Shown here piece after piece: positions 26,056 to 34,281 of a stretch of DNA of 64,000 bases (position 1 is the first letter of the stretch; each line of letters begins with the position of its first letter). This stretch comes from Desulfolinea sp050305405 (lineage in GTDB: Bacteria; Chloroflexota; Anaerolineae; Anaerolineales; Villigracilaceae), in the NCBI GenBank assembly GCA_050305405.1, contig JBNLFG010000003.1, positions 124,001 to 188,000 on the forward strand, given 5' to 3'. Both the position numbers and the translations under genes were made by a program. The notes beneath the pieces are model-generated. The model worked only from the letters and a program-made list of their open reading frames with translations, was not told the DNA's origin and searched no databases.

Positions 26056-27375
26056 ATGACATTTACTTCCCGCCTACATTCCAGCAGCCTGGCTGCACAT
26101 CCGCAAAAAGAACGCATCAGAAGAATTCTCTCAGCGGCACTCGAAGCCGCCGACCCTGCCCAAGCCGTGGAACGCACGCTTTCGCTCAAAAACGGTCTGC
26201 TCCAGATCGGCAAAATATCCTATCTACTTGGGGAAATTGCCCATCTTTATATCGTCGCCTTCGGGAAAGCTGCGCCTGCAATGGCAAGCACAGCCTCCAC
26301 GATCATCGGCGACGCATTGGATGGAGGCATTGTCGTTAGCAAGTATGCAACAGCAGACGATTTGAGCAAGCTGGAAATGCTGCTGGCCGGACATCCTGTG
26401 CCCGATGAGCGCAGCCTTACTTCGGGCAAGGCGATTTTAGAACTCCTGCGAAAATGCGGCAAAGATGACTTGGTTATCTTTCTGATCTCCGGGGGCGGAT
26501 CTGCGCTTGTGACCGCACCATTTGAGGGAATTCCGCTTTCAACGATGCAAGACCTGACCTCCCTGCTCTTGGCAAGTGGCGCACGTATTGATGAGATTAA
26601 TACGCTGCGACGCGCATTGGATCGTGTCAAGGGCGGCGGCTTGGCGCAGGCTGCGTATCCAGCGCGGATTGTGAGTTTGATTCTGTCCGATGTGGTTGAT
26701 TCTCCTTTGGAAGCAATCGCATCAGGCCCAACGGTGCCCAACCCCACCACAGCAAGCGATGCACTGGCTATGCTCAAAAAATATAATCTACTTGCAAAAA
26801 CACCTGCCATCATCCGTGAAAAACTGCAAGAAAACGAGAGAGCTAATTTGCCCCTCACCGCACATAATGCCACCATCATCGGCAGTAATCGCATCTCGGC
26901 AGAAGCGGCCCTAAAGAAAGCCACTCAGGAAGGCTTTCAGGCGAGCATTCTGACCACATCCCTACAAGGGGAAGCGGCGGAAAAAGGGCGAGAACTTGCC
27001 GCCTACCTACGCGGGCTGGACAAACGTCCTCAATGTGTGATTGTGGGAGGAGAGACAACCGTCTCGCTTGGTCATGCAACCGGGCTGGGCGGTCGCAATC
27101 AGGAACTTGCTCTGGCAGCAGTCGCTGCGCTGAATGGCGCACGGGATGTCATGCTCATTACGCTGGCTACAGATGGAGATGATGGTCCCACCGATGCCGC
27201 AGGCGCAGTAGTGACAGGAGAAACCTGCCAACGAGCGCAAACGCTCGGACTTCAACTTGATGCCCATTTAAATGAACACAATGCCTATCCCTTTTTTAGC
27301 GCACTGGATGATCTCTTAATTCCGGGACCAACCGGAACGAATGTAAACGATCTCACCTTTCTATTTGCTTTTTAA
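26056..27375 (+). CDS. Glycerate 2-kinase (GckA/TtuD, MOFRL family)
   Basis: This 439-residue cytoplasmic kinase should phosphorylate D-glycerate to 2-phosphoglycerate with ATP. The N-terminal domain has the FLISGGGSALVTAP nucleotide/substrate loop and the DEINTLRRALDRVKGGGLA segment. The C-terminal MOFRL domain shows VGGETTV, GLGGRNQELAL and TDGDDGPTDAAGA. The length is typical. The start at 26056 is chosen over 25990 because the TATAAT box lies between them. The gene stands alone, divergent from the giant gene, with its own terminator. Confidence 0.9.
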   Translation: MTFTSRLHSSSLAAHPQKERIRRILSAALEAADPAQAVERTLSLKNGLLQIGKISYLLGEIAHLYIVAFGKAAPAMASTASTIIGDALDGGIVVSKYATADDLSKLEMLLAGHPVPDERSLTSGKAILELLRKCGKDDLVIFLISGGGSALVTAPFEGIPLSTMQDLTSLLLASGARIDEINTLRRALDRVKGGGLAQAAYPARIVSLILSDVVDSPLEAIASGPTVPNPTTASDALAMLKKYNLLAKTPAIIREKLQENERANLPLTAHNATIIGSNRISAEAALKKATQEGFQASILTTSLQGEAAEKGRELAAYLRGLDKRPQCVIVGGETTVSLGHATGLGGRNQELALAAVAALNGARDVMLITLATDGDDGPTDAAGAVVTGETCQRAQTLGLQLDAHLNEHNAYPFFSALDDLLIPGPTGTNVNDLTFLFAF

Positions 27376-27438
27376 GGGGCGCTCATTCCATCATCCTACT
27401 ATTCGATATAGCATATTCATTCCCGTCAGACTTAAACG

Positions 27439-27475
27439 AAAAAGGCACATGTTGAAAAACAATGTGCCTTTTCTT
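27439..27475 (+). terminator. Terminator of the glycerate kinase gene
   Basis: AAAAGGCACAT pairs with ATGTGCCTTTT around GTTGAAAAACA; a T-rich tail follows. Confidence 0.8.
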
Positions 27476-27607
27476 TATAGACTACAAAATTTACTAACCA
27501 CATAGGCCCATTTCTTGATTTAGAAAAGTTTGGCGCTAACCGCGCGAAGTGCATGGATATCGATCCACAATGACTAAATCCAACATTATGGAACTATCCA
27601 GACACTC

Positions 27608-28228
27608 TTAAACGTTTACAGTGTTCATGCGCAAGATATGTACAGGAGCGTCATCCAGTGCAATCTGATAATAGCCTCCGTTTCCGCAGGTGTGGCATAG
27701 CGTCAAATTCCCCTGATAAGTTTCGCGCTCATTAATGATCTCTTCGCCGCAAATACTACAGTTGACGCGCACACCCGGACGGGAGATGACATCGGCAACA
27801 GGCGTGTTCAGGGTCACATTTTTAATGGTAAACATTTCGTCATCGGGCATTACTTGATAAGCGTGCATCTGGGCAAAATAGTGGCGCGGTTCGTCCGGTG
27901 CATACGCATAAGCTCTTTCACGAATATCAAGTGCGGGCGTGACGCGTATCGCATGCCCCGTATTTGTATCCACAAAGGTCGCAGCGGTCTTCCCATAATC
28001 TTCTACACGCAAGGTGCGATGCCCGACCGTGCAATCAGTAGCAGCAATGACACCATCCGCAAAGCAGCCGTCGCTTTCGACGATGACCAATAAGCGTTTT
28101 TTCGTCGGTGGTTCAGCAAAACCAAGGCTTTTCAGACCCAATAATCCCAAACGCACCCCAAGAATTTGACGCGGGCAAAGATGGCTATGATCTGAAGCGG
28201 ATTTTTCGAGTAAAAGTTGTAGGTTCAT
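27608..28228 (-). CDS. FmdE-family protein (formylmethanofuran dehydrogenase subunit E-like)
   Basis: This 206-residue FmdE-like protein has an N-terminal domain with SDHSHLCPRQILGVRLGLLGL and DGCFADGV[IV]AATDCTVGHRT, matching the family's Cys/His core. A C-terminal zinc ribbon follows (CSICGEEI ... CHTCG). The family is linked to molybdenum or tungsten enzymes and often lies near them, but its biochemical role is not settled. The second of two adjacent ATG codons is chosen because it sits 6 nt after GGAG. A structured leader with a terminator precedes it. It lies downstream of the molybdopterin oxidoreductase cluster on the same strand. Confidence 0.85.
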   Translation of the reverse strand: MNLQLLLEKSASDHSHLCPRQILGVRLGLLGLKSLGFAEPPTKKRLLVIVESDGCFADGVIAATDCTVGHRTLRVEDYGKTAATFVDTNTGHAIRVTPALDIRERAYAYAPDEPRHYFAQMHAYQVMPDDEMFTIKNVTLNTPVADVISRPGVRVNCSICGEEIINERETYQGNLTLCHTCGNGGYYQIALDDAPVHILRMNTVNV

Positions 28229-28248
28229 CATATTCTCCAAAATAAAAC

Positions 28249-28280
28249 GAGACTGTCGCAGAGAAAAGAGACAGCCTCGC
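28249..28280 (-). terminator. Leader terminator directly before the fmdE ribosome site
   Basis: On the minus strand, CGAGGCTGTC (28280-28271) pairs over 10 bp, one of them G-U, with GACAGTCTCG (28258-28249). TTTTATTTT and then the GGAG ribosome site follow immediately. A terminator in this place implies control by premature termination. Confidence 0.75.
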
Positions 28281-28282
28281 TA

Positions 28283-28382
28283 ATAGAGCGATGCAGGGTC
28301 TCCTTTCCAAGTGTGGGGGGGCAAACTGTTTCCATTTTGCCCGGGCTGCTACGGGGAGTAGAGCGGCTGGGCTGCCATGAGT
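28283..28382 (-). ncRNA. Candidate cis-regulatory leader RNA (riboswitch-like) of fmdE
   Basis: About 100 nt upstream of the terminator fold locally. One hairpin is CTAC-TCCCC-GTAG (plus-strand 28350-28362). A 7-bp GGGCAAA/TTTGCCC hairpin has a GGAAAC-containing loop (28320-28343). Two GGGCTGC words flank the first hairpin, and an AAGGAGACCC segment lies 3'. Together with the terminator this looks like a ligand-sensing leader. Because FmdE is molybdenum-linked, a Moco/Tuco-type riboswitch is the leading guess, but I cannot match the published consensus from memory. AAGGAGACCC slightly resembles the B12 box, but the rest of a cobalamin riboswitch is absent. Confidence 0.5.
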
Positions 28383-28425
28383 AGACCTTTTAGGCAGACA
28401 AGCTTGGAGAGAGTTGAGATAAAAG

Positions 28426-29106
28426 CTAGAAATGACCTAAATGCTTCTCCGTCGGTTTGTCTTGTGCGTCCATGGCGCAGAATAAGACCAGTAATTTTGA
28501 GGGACTTGTGCGGATATTCTCCCAGTGATGAGGAATGCTGGCATCAAAGAGCAGACTATCGCCAGTGGAAAGCTCGTAATTTTTTCCTTTGATCACACAA
28601 GCCACGTTGCCATCCAGACAATAGACAAACTCACGGCCGGCATGGCTGATGTCTTGCGGAACATCTTGACTTTCTTCGAGCGTGACGAGAATAGGTTCAG
28701 CCCCGAGACGTGGCAACCCATCTCCCAGATTTTCCAGTTCACCGTTGGTAAATTTCGTAATCTTTCTCAGCCCGTGTTTTTGATAGACAATACTCTGATC
28801 AGGTTCATCACAAATAAAAAAAGTGCTGATGTGAACTTGTAACCCGCGCGCAAGTAATTGCAAAGTTTGCACGTTGGGATAAGTCTTTTCGTTCTCGATC
28901 AGGCTCAATGTATTTGTGCTCAATTGGCAGCTTTCTGCTAAGGCGCGGATTGTCAATCCGCGCTCGATGCGCAAGGCACGCACACGCGCACCAACACGGA
29001 TGCAATCATCTTGCTCTTCAATTGTTTTTTGTTGCTTTAATTCAGAGTCAGCATGATAGGGAGACTCTGCAATGGGTAGGGGTTCAATGCTTTTATCCTG
29101 CAACAT
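28426..29106 (-). CDS. XRE-family regulator with C-terminal cupin domain
   Basis: This 226-residue regulator has a helix-turn-helix at about residues 38-95 (RVRALRIERGLTIRALAESCQLSTNTLSLIENEKTYP split across helices) and a cupin_2 sensor at about 130-210 (GREFVYCLDGNVAC, LSTGDSLLFDASIPHHWEN). The ATG at 29106 lies 6 nt after AAGGAG. It resembles the regulator at 38794-39399 in layout, so two related XRE-cupin proteins flank the respiratory cluster. The cupin ligand is unknown. It probably controls this cluster or fmdE. Confidence 0.88.
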   Translation of the reverse strand: MLQDKSIEPLPIAESPYHADSELKQQKTIEEQDDCIRVGARVRALRIERGLTIRALAESCQLSTNTLSLIENEKTYPNVQTLQLLARGLQVHISTFFICDEPDQSIVYQKHGLRKITKFTNGELENLGDGLPRLGAEPILVTLEESQDVPQDISHAGREFVYCLDGNVACVIKGKNYELSTGDSLLFDASIPHHWENIRTSPSKLLVLFCAMDAQDKPTEKHLGHF

Positions 29107-29145
29107 GAACAACTCCTTCTATGCTAAATAAATTTGATATTACTT

Positions 29146-29469
29146 CTAAATCAGATTGAATATTTCAGCCCGATGCATTTCGCGTTCGACTAAAACGGTA
29201 CGCATTAACTCGCAAACGTCAACGATCTTTGGACTGGTAATTTCATAAAAGATTTCTGTGCCTTTACGATGTGTCTCTAAAACGCCAGCCGAACGTAATA
29301 CGCCCAAATGACGGGAAACCGTCGATTGGGCTTCATCAACAATAGAAACAATCTCATTGACTGGCTTGATGCCATCCTTCAAGGTGTTGATAATGCGCAA
29401 CCGTAAAGGATGTGCCAAAACCTGACATAACTTTGCTTGCAATTCGAAAACAACAAAATTCTCATTCAT
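29146..29469 (-). CDS. ArsR-family winged-helix regulator
   Basis: This 107-residue regulator carries LCQVLAHPLRLRIINTLKDG, EIVSIVDEAQSTVSRHLGVLRSAGVLETHRKGTEIFYEI, typical of ArsR/SmtB recognition and wing regions (listed here as two segments). There is a cysteine in the LCQVLAHP region and one near VCELM, but no classical metal motif is clear. It starts 7 nt after the Rieske gene stop and is therefore the distal gene of the electron-transfer operon. It may sense redox or sulfur state and autoregulate; that is inference. Confidence 0.88.
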   Translation of the reverse strand: MNENFVVFELQAKLCQVLAHPLRLRIINTLKDGIKPVNEIVSIVDEAQSTVSRHLGVLRSAGVLETHRKGTEIFYEITSPKIVDVCELMRTVLVEREMHRAEIFNLI

Positions 29470-29476
29470 ATTTTTC

Positions 29477-29893
29477 TCACGATACAGATAATTCAAGATG
29501 CCCGTCATCCGAGACGTCGACATTTAGGCTCGCTAAGGGTTGTGTGGCAGGACCATGCTCTACTTGTCCATTGACGTTGTAATGCGAGCCGTGACAAGGG
29601 CAATGATAGCCTTCGCCGTCCTGCTCGACGGTACAGCCGAGATGGGTACACTTCAGGCTCATTGCAGTGAAACCGGCTTCAGTATGTTCCAATACTGCGG
29701 GGACATCAGGCAACAATGTGCTGGAGTTGAGCGGATATGCCTCGCTCAAACCGAGATCAAACTCTTTGATTGGCGCAGCTTCGCCTTCAAAACCAAAAAA
29801 GCGGATCAAAGCCCCTAGGCCCAATAAACTGCTCGTCGTCAACAAGGCTCGGTTGGCGAGCCGCAAAAAGTCTCGGCGGGATAACTTATTCAT
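29477..29893 (-). CDS. Rieske [2Fe-2S] protein
   Basis: This 138-residue protein has a twin-arginine signal/anchor (SRRDFLRLANRALL and a hydrophobic helix) followed by a Rieske fold. The cluster ligands are visible in CTHLGC and CPCHGS. It is shorter than mitochondrial-type Rieske subunits, as in many bacterial quinol:acceptor complexes. It lies directly after the multiheme cytochrome gene and near cytochrome b, so it probably works with both in quinol oxidation at the outer face of the membrane. Confidence 0.93.
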   Translation of the reverse strand: MNKLSRRDFLRLANRALLTTSSLLGLGALIRFFGFEGEAAPIKEFDLGLSEAYPLNSSTLLPDVPAVLEHTEAGFTAMSLKCTHLGCTVEQDGEGYHCPCHGSHYNVNGQVEHGPATQPLASLNVDVSDDGHLELSVS

Positions 29894-31177
29894 TTAGTGC
29901 TCCACAGCATGGCATTCGTGGCAAGAACTCGATTCCTGCTCGTCGGGATTTTGCTCACAGGCGGAACCCAGCACAGGTCGAAAAGTGAAACGTTGCTGGG
30001 TCGCCTTGCCAATCAGTTCGTAGGTTCCATCCGCCAGAACACGCGTATTCCAGAGCGGCTCGCCTTGTTCTGTCACCAAAATCGTGTCACCCAACTGTAA
30101 ATCCACAACGGGGTTGAGCTGCGCTAGTCGAAAGGCTATATCGCCGGGGTCGCTCAGGGTTTGGGTCTGCGGCAGTTCGGTCAGCGTGCCATGACAGGTT
30201 TTGCACTGCACATATTCCATCTCGCTTTGGTTGGCGTGGATGTCGCCATCACCCATCGCTTCACTGCGCGTGTGGCAGTCGATGCAGTCGAGCGTGTACT
30301 CGCACTGCGTAAACTGCGCAATCGGCTGGTAATAATCGTCGATGCGCCGTCCTGAGCCTGTCGAAGGGCGCTGTGTTGGCGCGTCGCTGCGTTCCACAAA
30401 ACTCATCGTGCCCAAATCGTAGTTACCACGATTATGACAGGTGTTGCACTGCGCATACGAGATGGCGGTCGTCAGTTGGTGAACGTCGCCGCGTGGGAAG
30501 GTTTGCGCGGCGGGCGTATGGCAGGCAGCGCAGCCCGTCTCACGCGCATAAGTCTCGCCTTCAAGCGGTGTGGCACTCAAGTGACAAACCAGACAATTTT
30601 CGCCAAAGGCTTGCACCATCGGGTTATTCTCGTGCTCTGGTGCAAAAGCATCCAGACTCAAAATACCCGTTGCAGATGGGAGGCTTGTGTCCTGCACCGC
30701 AAATATACCCGTTTCAGGCGTCAAGCTCGCTTGCGCACCAAAGCTGTAGCGGATGTTGGATATCGCACCCGCATAGGTTGCCTGGATACTCGTCATCACA
30801 CGCTGGATATGATCGCGTTGTTCCGCTTCGCTCCCGGAATGACAGTTGCTACCGCCACACGACTCTTGTGCCACCGATAGGTCGGATGGGTTCCCCCCGC
30901 CCCTCATACTGCTGTGTGCGAAATCAGCATCCAGCGCCAGCCGTTCACCGCCATGACAGGTGACACAGCCAAAAGTCTCGACGGGGTGTGAAGGGCTGAT
31001 TTCGGGCAAATCAGCATGGCAGGTCAGGCAGTATTCGACTTCGCCTGTCAGGGTTGGCGTCAAGGCAATTGGCTGCGGACGTTGGGCATCTTGCCACCAG
31101 ACCAAAGTCACAGTAGCGAGCAGCAAGCCCGACCCCAGCAGAAGCCACCAGCGAAAGCGAATGATCTGCTCAGGCAT
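29894..31177 (-). CDS. Membrane-anchored multiheme c-type cytochrome (8 CxxCH plus one Cx4CH)
   Basis: The 427-residue protein has one N-terminal membrane helix (RFRWWLLLGSGLLLATV). Eight CxxCH sites are visible: CLTCH, CVTCH, CLVCH, CAACH, CNTCH, CIDCH, CKTCH and CHECH. A ninth possible site is CGGSNCH with four residues between the cysteines. It probably replaces cytochrome c1 as electron acceptor for the cytochrome b/Rieske pair. Its start overlaps the cytochrome b stop by 8 bp, and its stop abuts the Rieske start. The segment QRPSTGSGRR is encoded by a repeat-like CCTTCGACAGGCTCAGGACG insertion. Confidence 0.92.
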   Translation of the reverse strand: MPEQIIRFRWWLLLGSGLLLATVTLVWWQDAQRPQPIALTPTLTGEVEYCLTCHADLPEISPSHPVETFGCVTCHGGERLALDADFAHSSMRGGGNPSDLSVAQESCGGSNCHSGSEAEQRDHIQRVMTSIQATYAGAISNIRYSFGAQASLTPETGIFAVQDTSLPSATGILSLDAFAPEHENNPMVQAFGENCLVCHLSATPLEGETYARETGCAACHTPAAQTFPRGDVHQLTTAISYAQCNTCHNRGNYDLGTMSFVERSDAPTQRPSTGSGRRIDDYYQPIAQFTQCEYTLDCIDCHTRSEAMGDGDIHANQSEMEYVQCKTCHGTLTELPQTQTLSDPGDIAFRLAQLNPVVDLQLGDTILVTEQGEPLWNTRVLADGTYELIGKATQQRFTFRPVLGSACEQNPDEQESSSCHECHAVEH

Positions 31178-32207
31178 TGGAGGCTCCAGCAGCGAGAAAG
31201 GTCAACACAAGCACAACAATTGCCAGAAAAGCGACGACCACCTGCGCCAAACGATTTGATTTAGGGAACCAGCGTCCGATTTCGTGCTCGGCAGGCTGGG
31301 GGAAAAGATAAGGAATAATAGCAAGGAGAGCCAAAACAAATAACGGAACGAAGACACCCCACAAGAAAGGATCGCCCCATTTGAGCATTTCCTGCACCCA
31401 CAGGAAGAACCAGGGGGCAAGCGCATCGCCAGAGATAGCGGTTAGTTTGGTGATAGGAGGTGCAATCGGGGCAGGTGAAAAGCTGGAGAGCAGCAACAGG
31501 GCTGCGCCGACAAAGATCATCGCCAGGACTTCACGGCGTACCAACTCGAAACGAGAAATCCGTTCGGGATCAACTCGCAAGTTCGGGGGCGGGAGCGCTA
31601 CGCCACCATCCCGTCGAACACGGAAGAGATGCCAAATCCCCAAGATGCTGGCGATGAGCATCAATCCGAAAATATGCCAGGCATAAAATCGGATCAGTGT
31701 GGCATCGCCAAGTTCTGCGCCACCGACAAGCAGGCGGTAGAAGTTCATCCCGATCAGCGGAATGGTCTTAACGAGATTTGTGCCAACGACCAATGCCCAC
31801 TGAATGCCCTGATCCCAGCGCAGGATGTAGCCGGTGAAATCGAGCAAAATGGCGAGTACGAAGAGCGCCAAACCGAGCAGATAATTGAAGCGGCGGGGTG
31901 GCGTATATGCACCAGTGAAAACAATCCGCACGAGATGAATAGCGGTCACGACAAGCAGCAGTTGCGCCGCCCAAAAGTGGAGATTGCGCACCAGCCCGCC
32001 AAAATGGACAAGGTAGCTGATGGTCTGAATGGATTGCGCCGCATCTGCTTGCGTGGGAATGTAGTAGAAGATTTCGAGTACGCCCGTCAGCAAAAGGATT
32101 AGGCTTAGAAAAACGGCGGTGCCGCCTGCGCCCAAGGTATAACGCCAGCGAGACTGGGCTGCCGGGATTGTGGGCGGGTGCAAGTGAGCGAAAAAGTTGG
32201 GGCGCAT
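31170..32207 (-). CDS. Cytochrome b (bc/b6f-type quinol oxidase subunit)
   Basis: This 345-residue membrane protein is about the length of a b6 plus a shortened subunit IV. It has several hydrophobic helices and paired heme-ligand histidines in HFGGLVRNLHFWAAQLLLVVTAIHLVR and FYAWHIFGLMLIASILGIWHLFRVRR (two segments). GYILRWDQGIQWA corresponds to the quinol-site region. It should bind two b hemes and oxidise quinol, with the Rieske and multiheme proteins encoded next. It starts 61 bp after the NrfD gene, across a perfect palindrome. Confidence 0.92.
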   Translation of the reverse strand: MRPNFFAHLHPPTIPAAQSRWRYTLGAGGTAVFLSLILLLTGVLEIFYYIPTQADAAQSIQTISYLVHFGGLVRNLHFWAAQLLLVVTAIHLVRIVFTGAYTPPRRFNYLLGLALFVLAILLDFTGYILRWDQGIQWALVVGTNLVKTIPLIGMNFYRLLVGGAELGDATLIRFYAWHIFGLMLIASILGIWHLFRVRRDGGVALPPPNLRVDPERISRFELVRREVLAMIFVGAALLLLSSFSPAPIAPPITKLTAISGDALAPWFFLWVQEMLKWGDPFLWGVFVPLFVLALLAIIPYLFPQPAEHEIGRWFPKSNRLAQVVVAFLAIVVLVLTFLAAGASNA

Positions 32208-32215
32208 GAGATATT

Positions 32216-32250
32216 CAGGTGACAGTCACTTTAAAAGTGACTGTCACCTG
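32216..32250. repeat. Perfect 17-bp palindrome between nrfD-like and cytochrome b genes
   Basis: CAGGTGACAGTCACTTT (32216-32232) pairs with AAAGTGACTGTCACCTG (32234-32250) around one base. There is no T-tail. It may be a dispersed repeat, an RNA-processing site or a regulator site. It sits where the ribosome site of cytochrome b would be expected. Confidence 0.7.
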
Positions 32251-32268
32251 ATAGGAGGTGCCTAGAAA

Positions 32269-33477
32269 TTAATCGCCACTAAGAGCCTGATGAGCATCGT
32301 GATGCCCATCTTCAAAGAGCGGTAAATATTTTGCTGACAAGTTGAAAGCTAAAACACCGGCGGCGATGATCCCGAATGAGATTAATACTTCCGGGATTGT
32401 GGGAGTATAGCTAACATGGCTCATAAATGTCGGGATATAAGTGATCGGATCGGGATGTTTGATCGCAAACCAGCTCACGTTGAAACGTCCAAACATTAGC
32501 CCAAAGACAACAAAGATGCTTCCCAGGAAGAGTGTGTTGTGATTTTCTCGGAGTTTCTTCTGTGAAAAGATGATGATGGGAATAACCGAGGCAATGGTGA
32601 TCTCTGCCCAAAAGAGGACACTCATCAGCCCGCTGGTGAAGAGATATTTCAGGTTACCCGCTAAAGTCAGTTGTGTAAACCGAACGATCAAATAGATTAT
32701 TGACACATAAACATCTGCCAAAGCTAGCTTTTTTAGTAGATGTGTTTCCAACCCCTGCCCAAAAGCACGAGAGCTAAGGGTCGATTCAAAAATAATCATC
32801 CCAAGACCAACATTGAGCGCTGAAATAAAGAATAGCACAGGCAAAATTGGTGTCCACCAAAGTGGATGCAGCTTATAAGGCAAGATAATAAGCATGGAGC
32901 CAAGCGATGATTGGTGCAAGGTCGAAAGAACAACGCCCAAGATCGCAAAAGGCATTAAAACACGGCGGAAATTTCTTGCGATTTTTTGTTGATTAATGCC
33001 CTCAAAAAAGACAGGGGCAAATTCAATCGCCAGCGTAGTGGTGTAGAGCATCACACAGATGCCTACTTCAAAAAGAATAGATGTGTGGTTTTGATAAATT
33101 ATCATATGCCAAATCCGCAGGGGTTGACCGAGATCAACCAAAAGGGAAATGATGACCATTACATAACCTAGAAAACCAGTCAATACAGAGGGGCGCACCA
33201 GAGGGTGGAATTCCTTTAAATCAAAGATTTCCACAATAGCAACAATGGTGAAAGCACCGCTACCTAAAGCTACGCCACAATAAAGGTCGAAGCTAATCCA
33301 GAAACCCCACCCGTAGGCATTGCTTAGGTCACTGACAGCACCAATTCCTTGAGCGTAGCGCATAAAAGCAAAATAGGCGGCCATAGCTATCATGCCAAGC
33401 ATGATCCACATGGCAGGCGTGATCGGGATCGGGAAATTACGGACTTTTTCGTTAATTTTCAAGTTGAGTTTTTTCAT
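32269..33477 (-). CDS. NrfD/PsrC-family quinone-interacting membrane subunit
   Basis: This 402-residue polytopic protein (about ten hydrophobic helices) belongs to the NrfD/PsrC/HybB group. These subunits exchange electrons between menaquinone and the Fe-S subunit. Visible family features include FWISFDLYCGVALGSGAF, SLLVDLGQPLRIWH and LSTLHQSSLGSM. It overlaps the Fe-S subunit stop by ATGA, indicating translational coupling. It carries no heme motif. It should anchor the molybdopterin oxidoreductase to the membrane. Confidence 0.9.
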   Translation of the reverse strand: MKKLNLKINEKVRNFPIPITPAMWIMLGMIAMAAYFAFMRYAQGIGAVSDLSNAYGWGFWISFDLYCGVALGSGAFTIVAIVEIFDLKEFHPLVRPSVLTGFLGYVMVIISLLVDLGQPLRIWHMIIYQNHTSILFEVGICVMLYTTTLAIEFAPVFFEGINQQKIARNFRRVLMPFAILGVVLSTLHQSSLGSMLIILPYKLHPLWWTPILPVLFFISALNVGLGMIIFESTLSSRAFGQGLETHLLKKLALADVYVSIIYLIVRFTQLTLAGNLKYLFTSGLMSVLFWAEITIASVIPIIIFSQKKLRENHNTLFLGSIFVVFGLMFGRFNVSWFAIKHPDPITYIPTFMSHVSYTPTIPEVLISFGIIAAGVLAFNLSAKYLPLFEDGHHDAHQALSGD

Positions 33478-34271
33478 GATTCACTCTCCGTATCGGACTC
33501 GACCTCAGCCTGCTTCTCACCATTGGCATTTTCTCCCTTACGCTTGTTAACCGTGCGGACAATAGCCGCCGTCCCGGCGAGGACGCCGTACCAGCCCACA
33601 GCAAAGGGCAAGGTTCCTTCCATGATGCTCTCGGTGATCTCATTGATCGGTTCATCTCCCATTTCGGGGAGACCTAACTCGGTAAAGGGTACATGAGAGA
33701 TGACAAGGTAGGATGTTCCGCCATTCTCGTGTTCGCCGTAGACATGATCGACATAACGATCAGGGCGGGCGGCAATTCGTTTATGAGCAATCGCAATCAA
33801 CTCGTCACGTTCGCCAAATTCCAAAGCGTCGGTTGGGCACGTCGCTACACAGGCGGGTTCAAGCCCAACATCCGTGCGTTGCGGACACATCGTACATTTG
33901 TCGATGAAAGCTCCATCCACAATCCCTTTGTCGTAGTCAAAATGCGGTACACCGTAAGGACAAGCATTCATGCAATAACGGCAGCCGATGCAAAGCTCGG
34001 GATCATAGATCACAGGTCCATCTTCCTGTTTTGTATAGGCACCAACGGGGCAGGCAGACAGACAATCGGGGTGTTCGCAGTGCATACAATGGGCAACCAT
34101 CGAGGCGCTACTGAGATTGGGAAACTCCCCTGTAACGCCAACGCCCGAGACCCAGATGCGCGTTTTATCCATTTCGATATTATTTTCAACACTACAGGCA
34201 ACCATGCAAGCACGGCAATCAATACAACGTGTAGCGTCAAAAAGGTATGCTTTATGTTTGATTTCAGTCAT
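33474..34271 (-). CDS. 4x[4Fe-4S] electron-transfer subunit (PhsB/PsrB/HybA-like)
   Basis: This 265-residue protein has sixteen cluster cysteines in four groups: CIDCRACMVAC, CMHCEHPDCLSAC, CIGCRYCMNAC, and CTMC with the later ACVATC. The layout matches the four-cluster subunits of DmsABC-type enzymes. A hydrophobic stretch near the C-terminus (FAVGWYGVLAGTAAIV) may be a membrane anchor. It starts 10 bp after the catalytic subunit and should pass electrons between that subunit and the NrfD-like protein. Confidence 0.93.
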   Translation of the reverse strand: MTEIKHKAYLFDATRCIDCRACMVACSVENNIEMDKTRIWVSGVGVTGEFPNLSSASMVAHCMHCEHPDCLSACPVGAYTKQEDGPVIYDPELCIGCRYCMNACPYGVPHFDYDKGIVDGAFIDKCTMCPQRTDVGLEPACVATCPTDALEFGERDELIAIAHKRIAARPDRYVDHVYGEHENGGTSYLVISHVPFTELGLPEMGDEPINEITESIMEGTLPFAVGWYGVLAGTAAIVRTVNKRKGENANGEKQAEVESDTESES

Positions 34272-34281
34272 AACGACACCT

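Noticed and set aside
28283..28382. Cobalamin riboswitch before fmdE
   Set aside because: Only AAGGAGACCC resembles part of a B12 box; the long conserved core is missing and no B12 gene is near.
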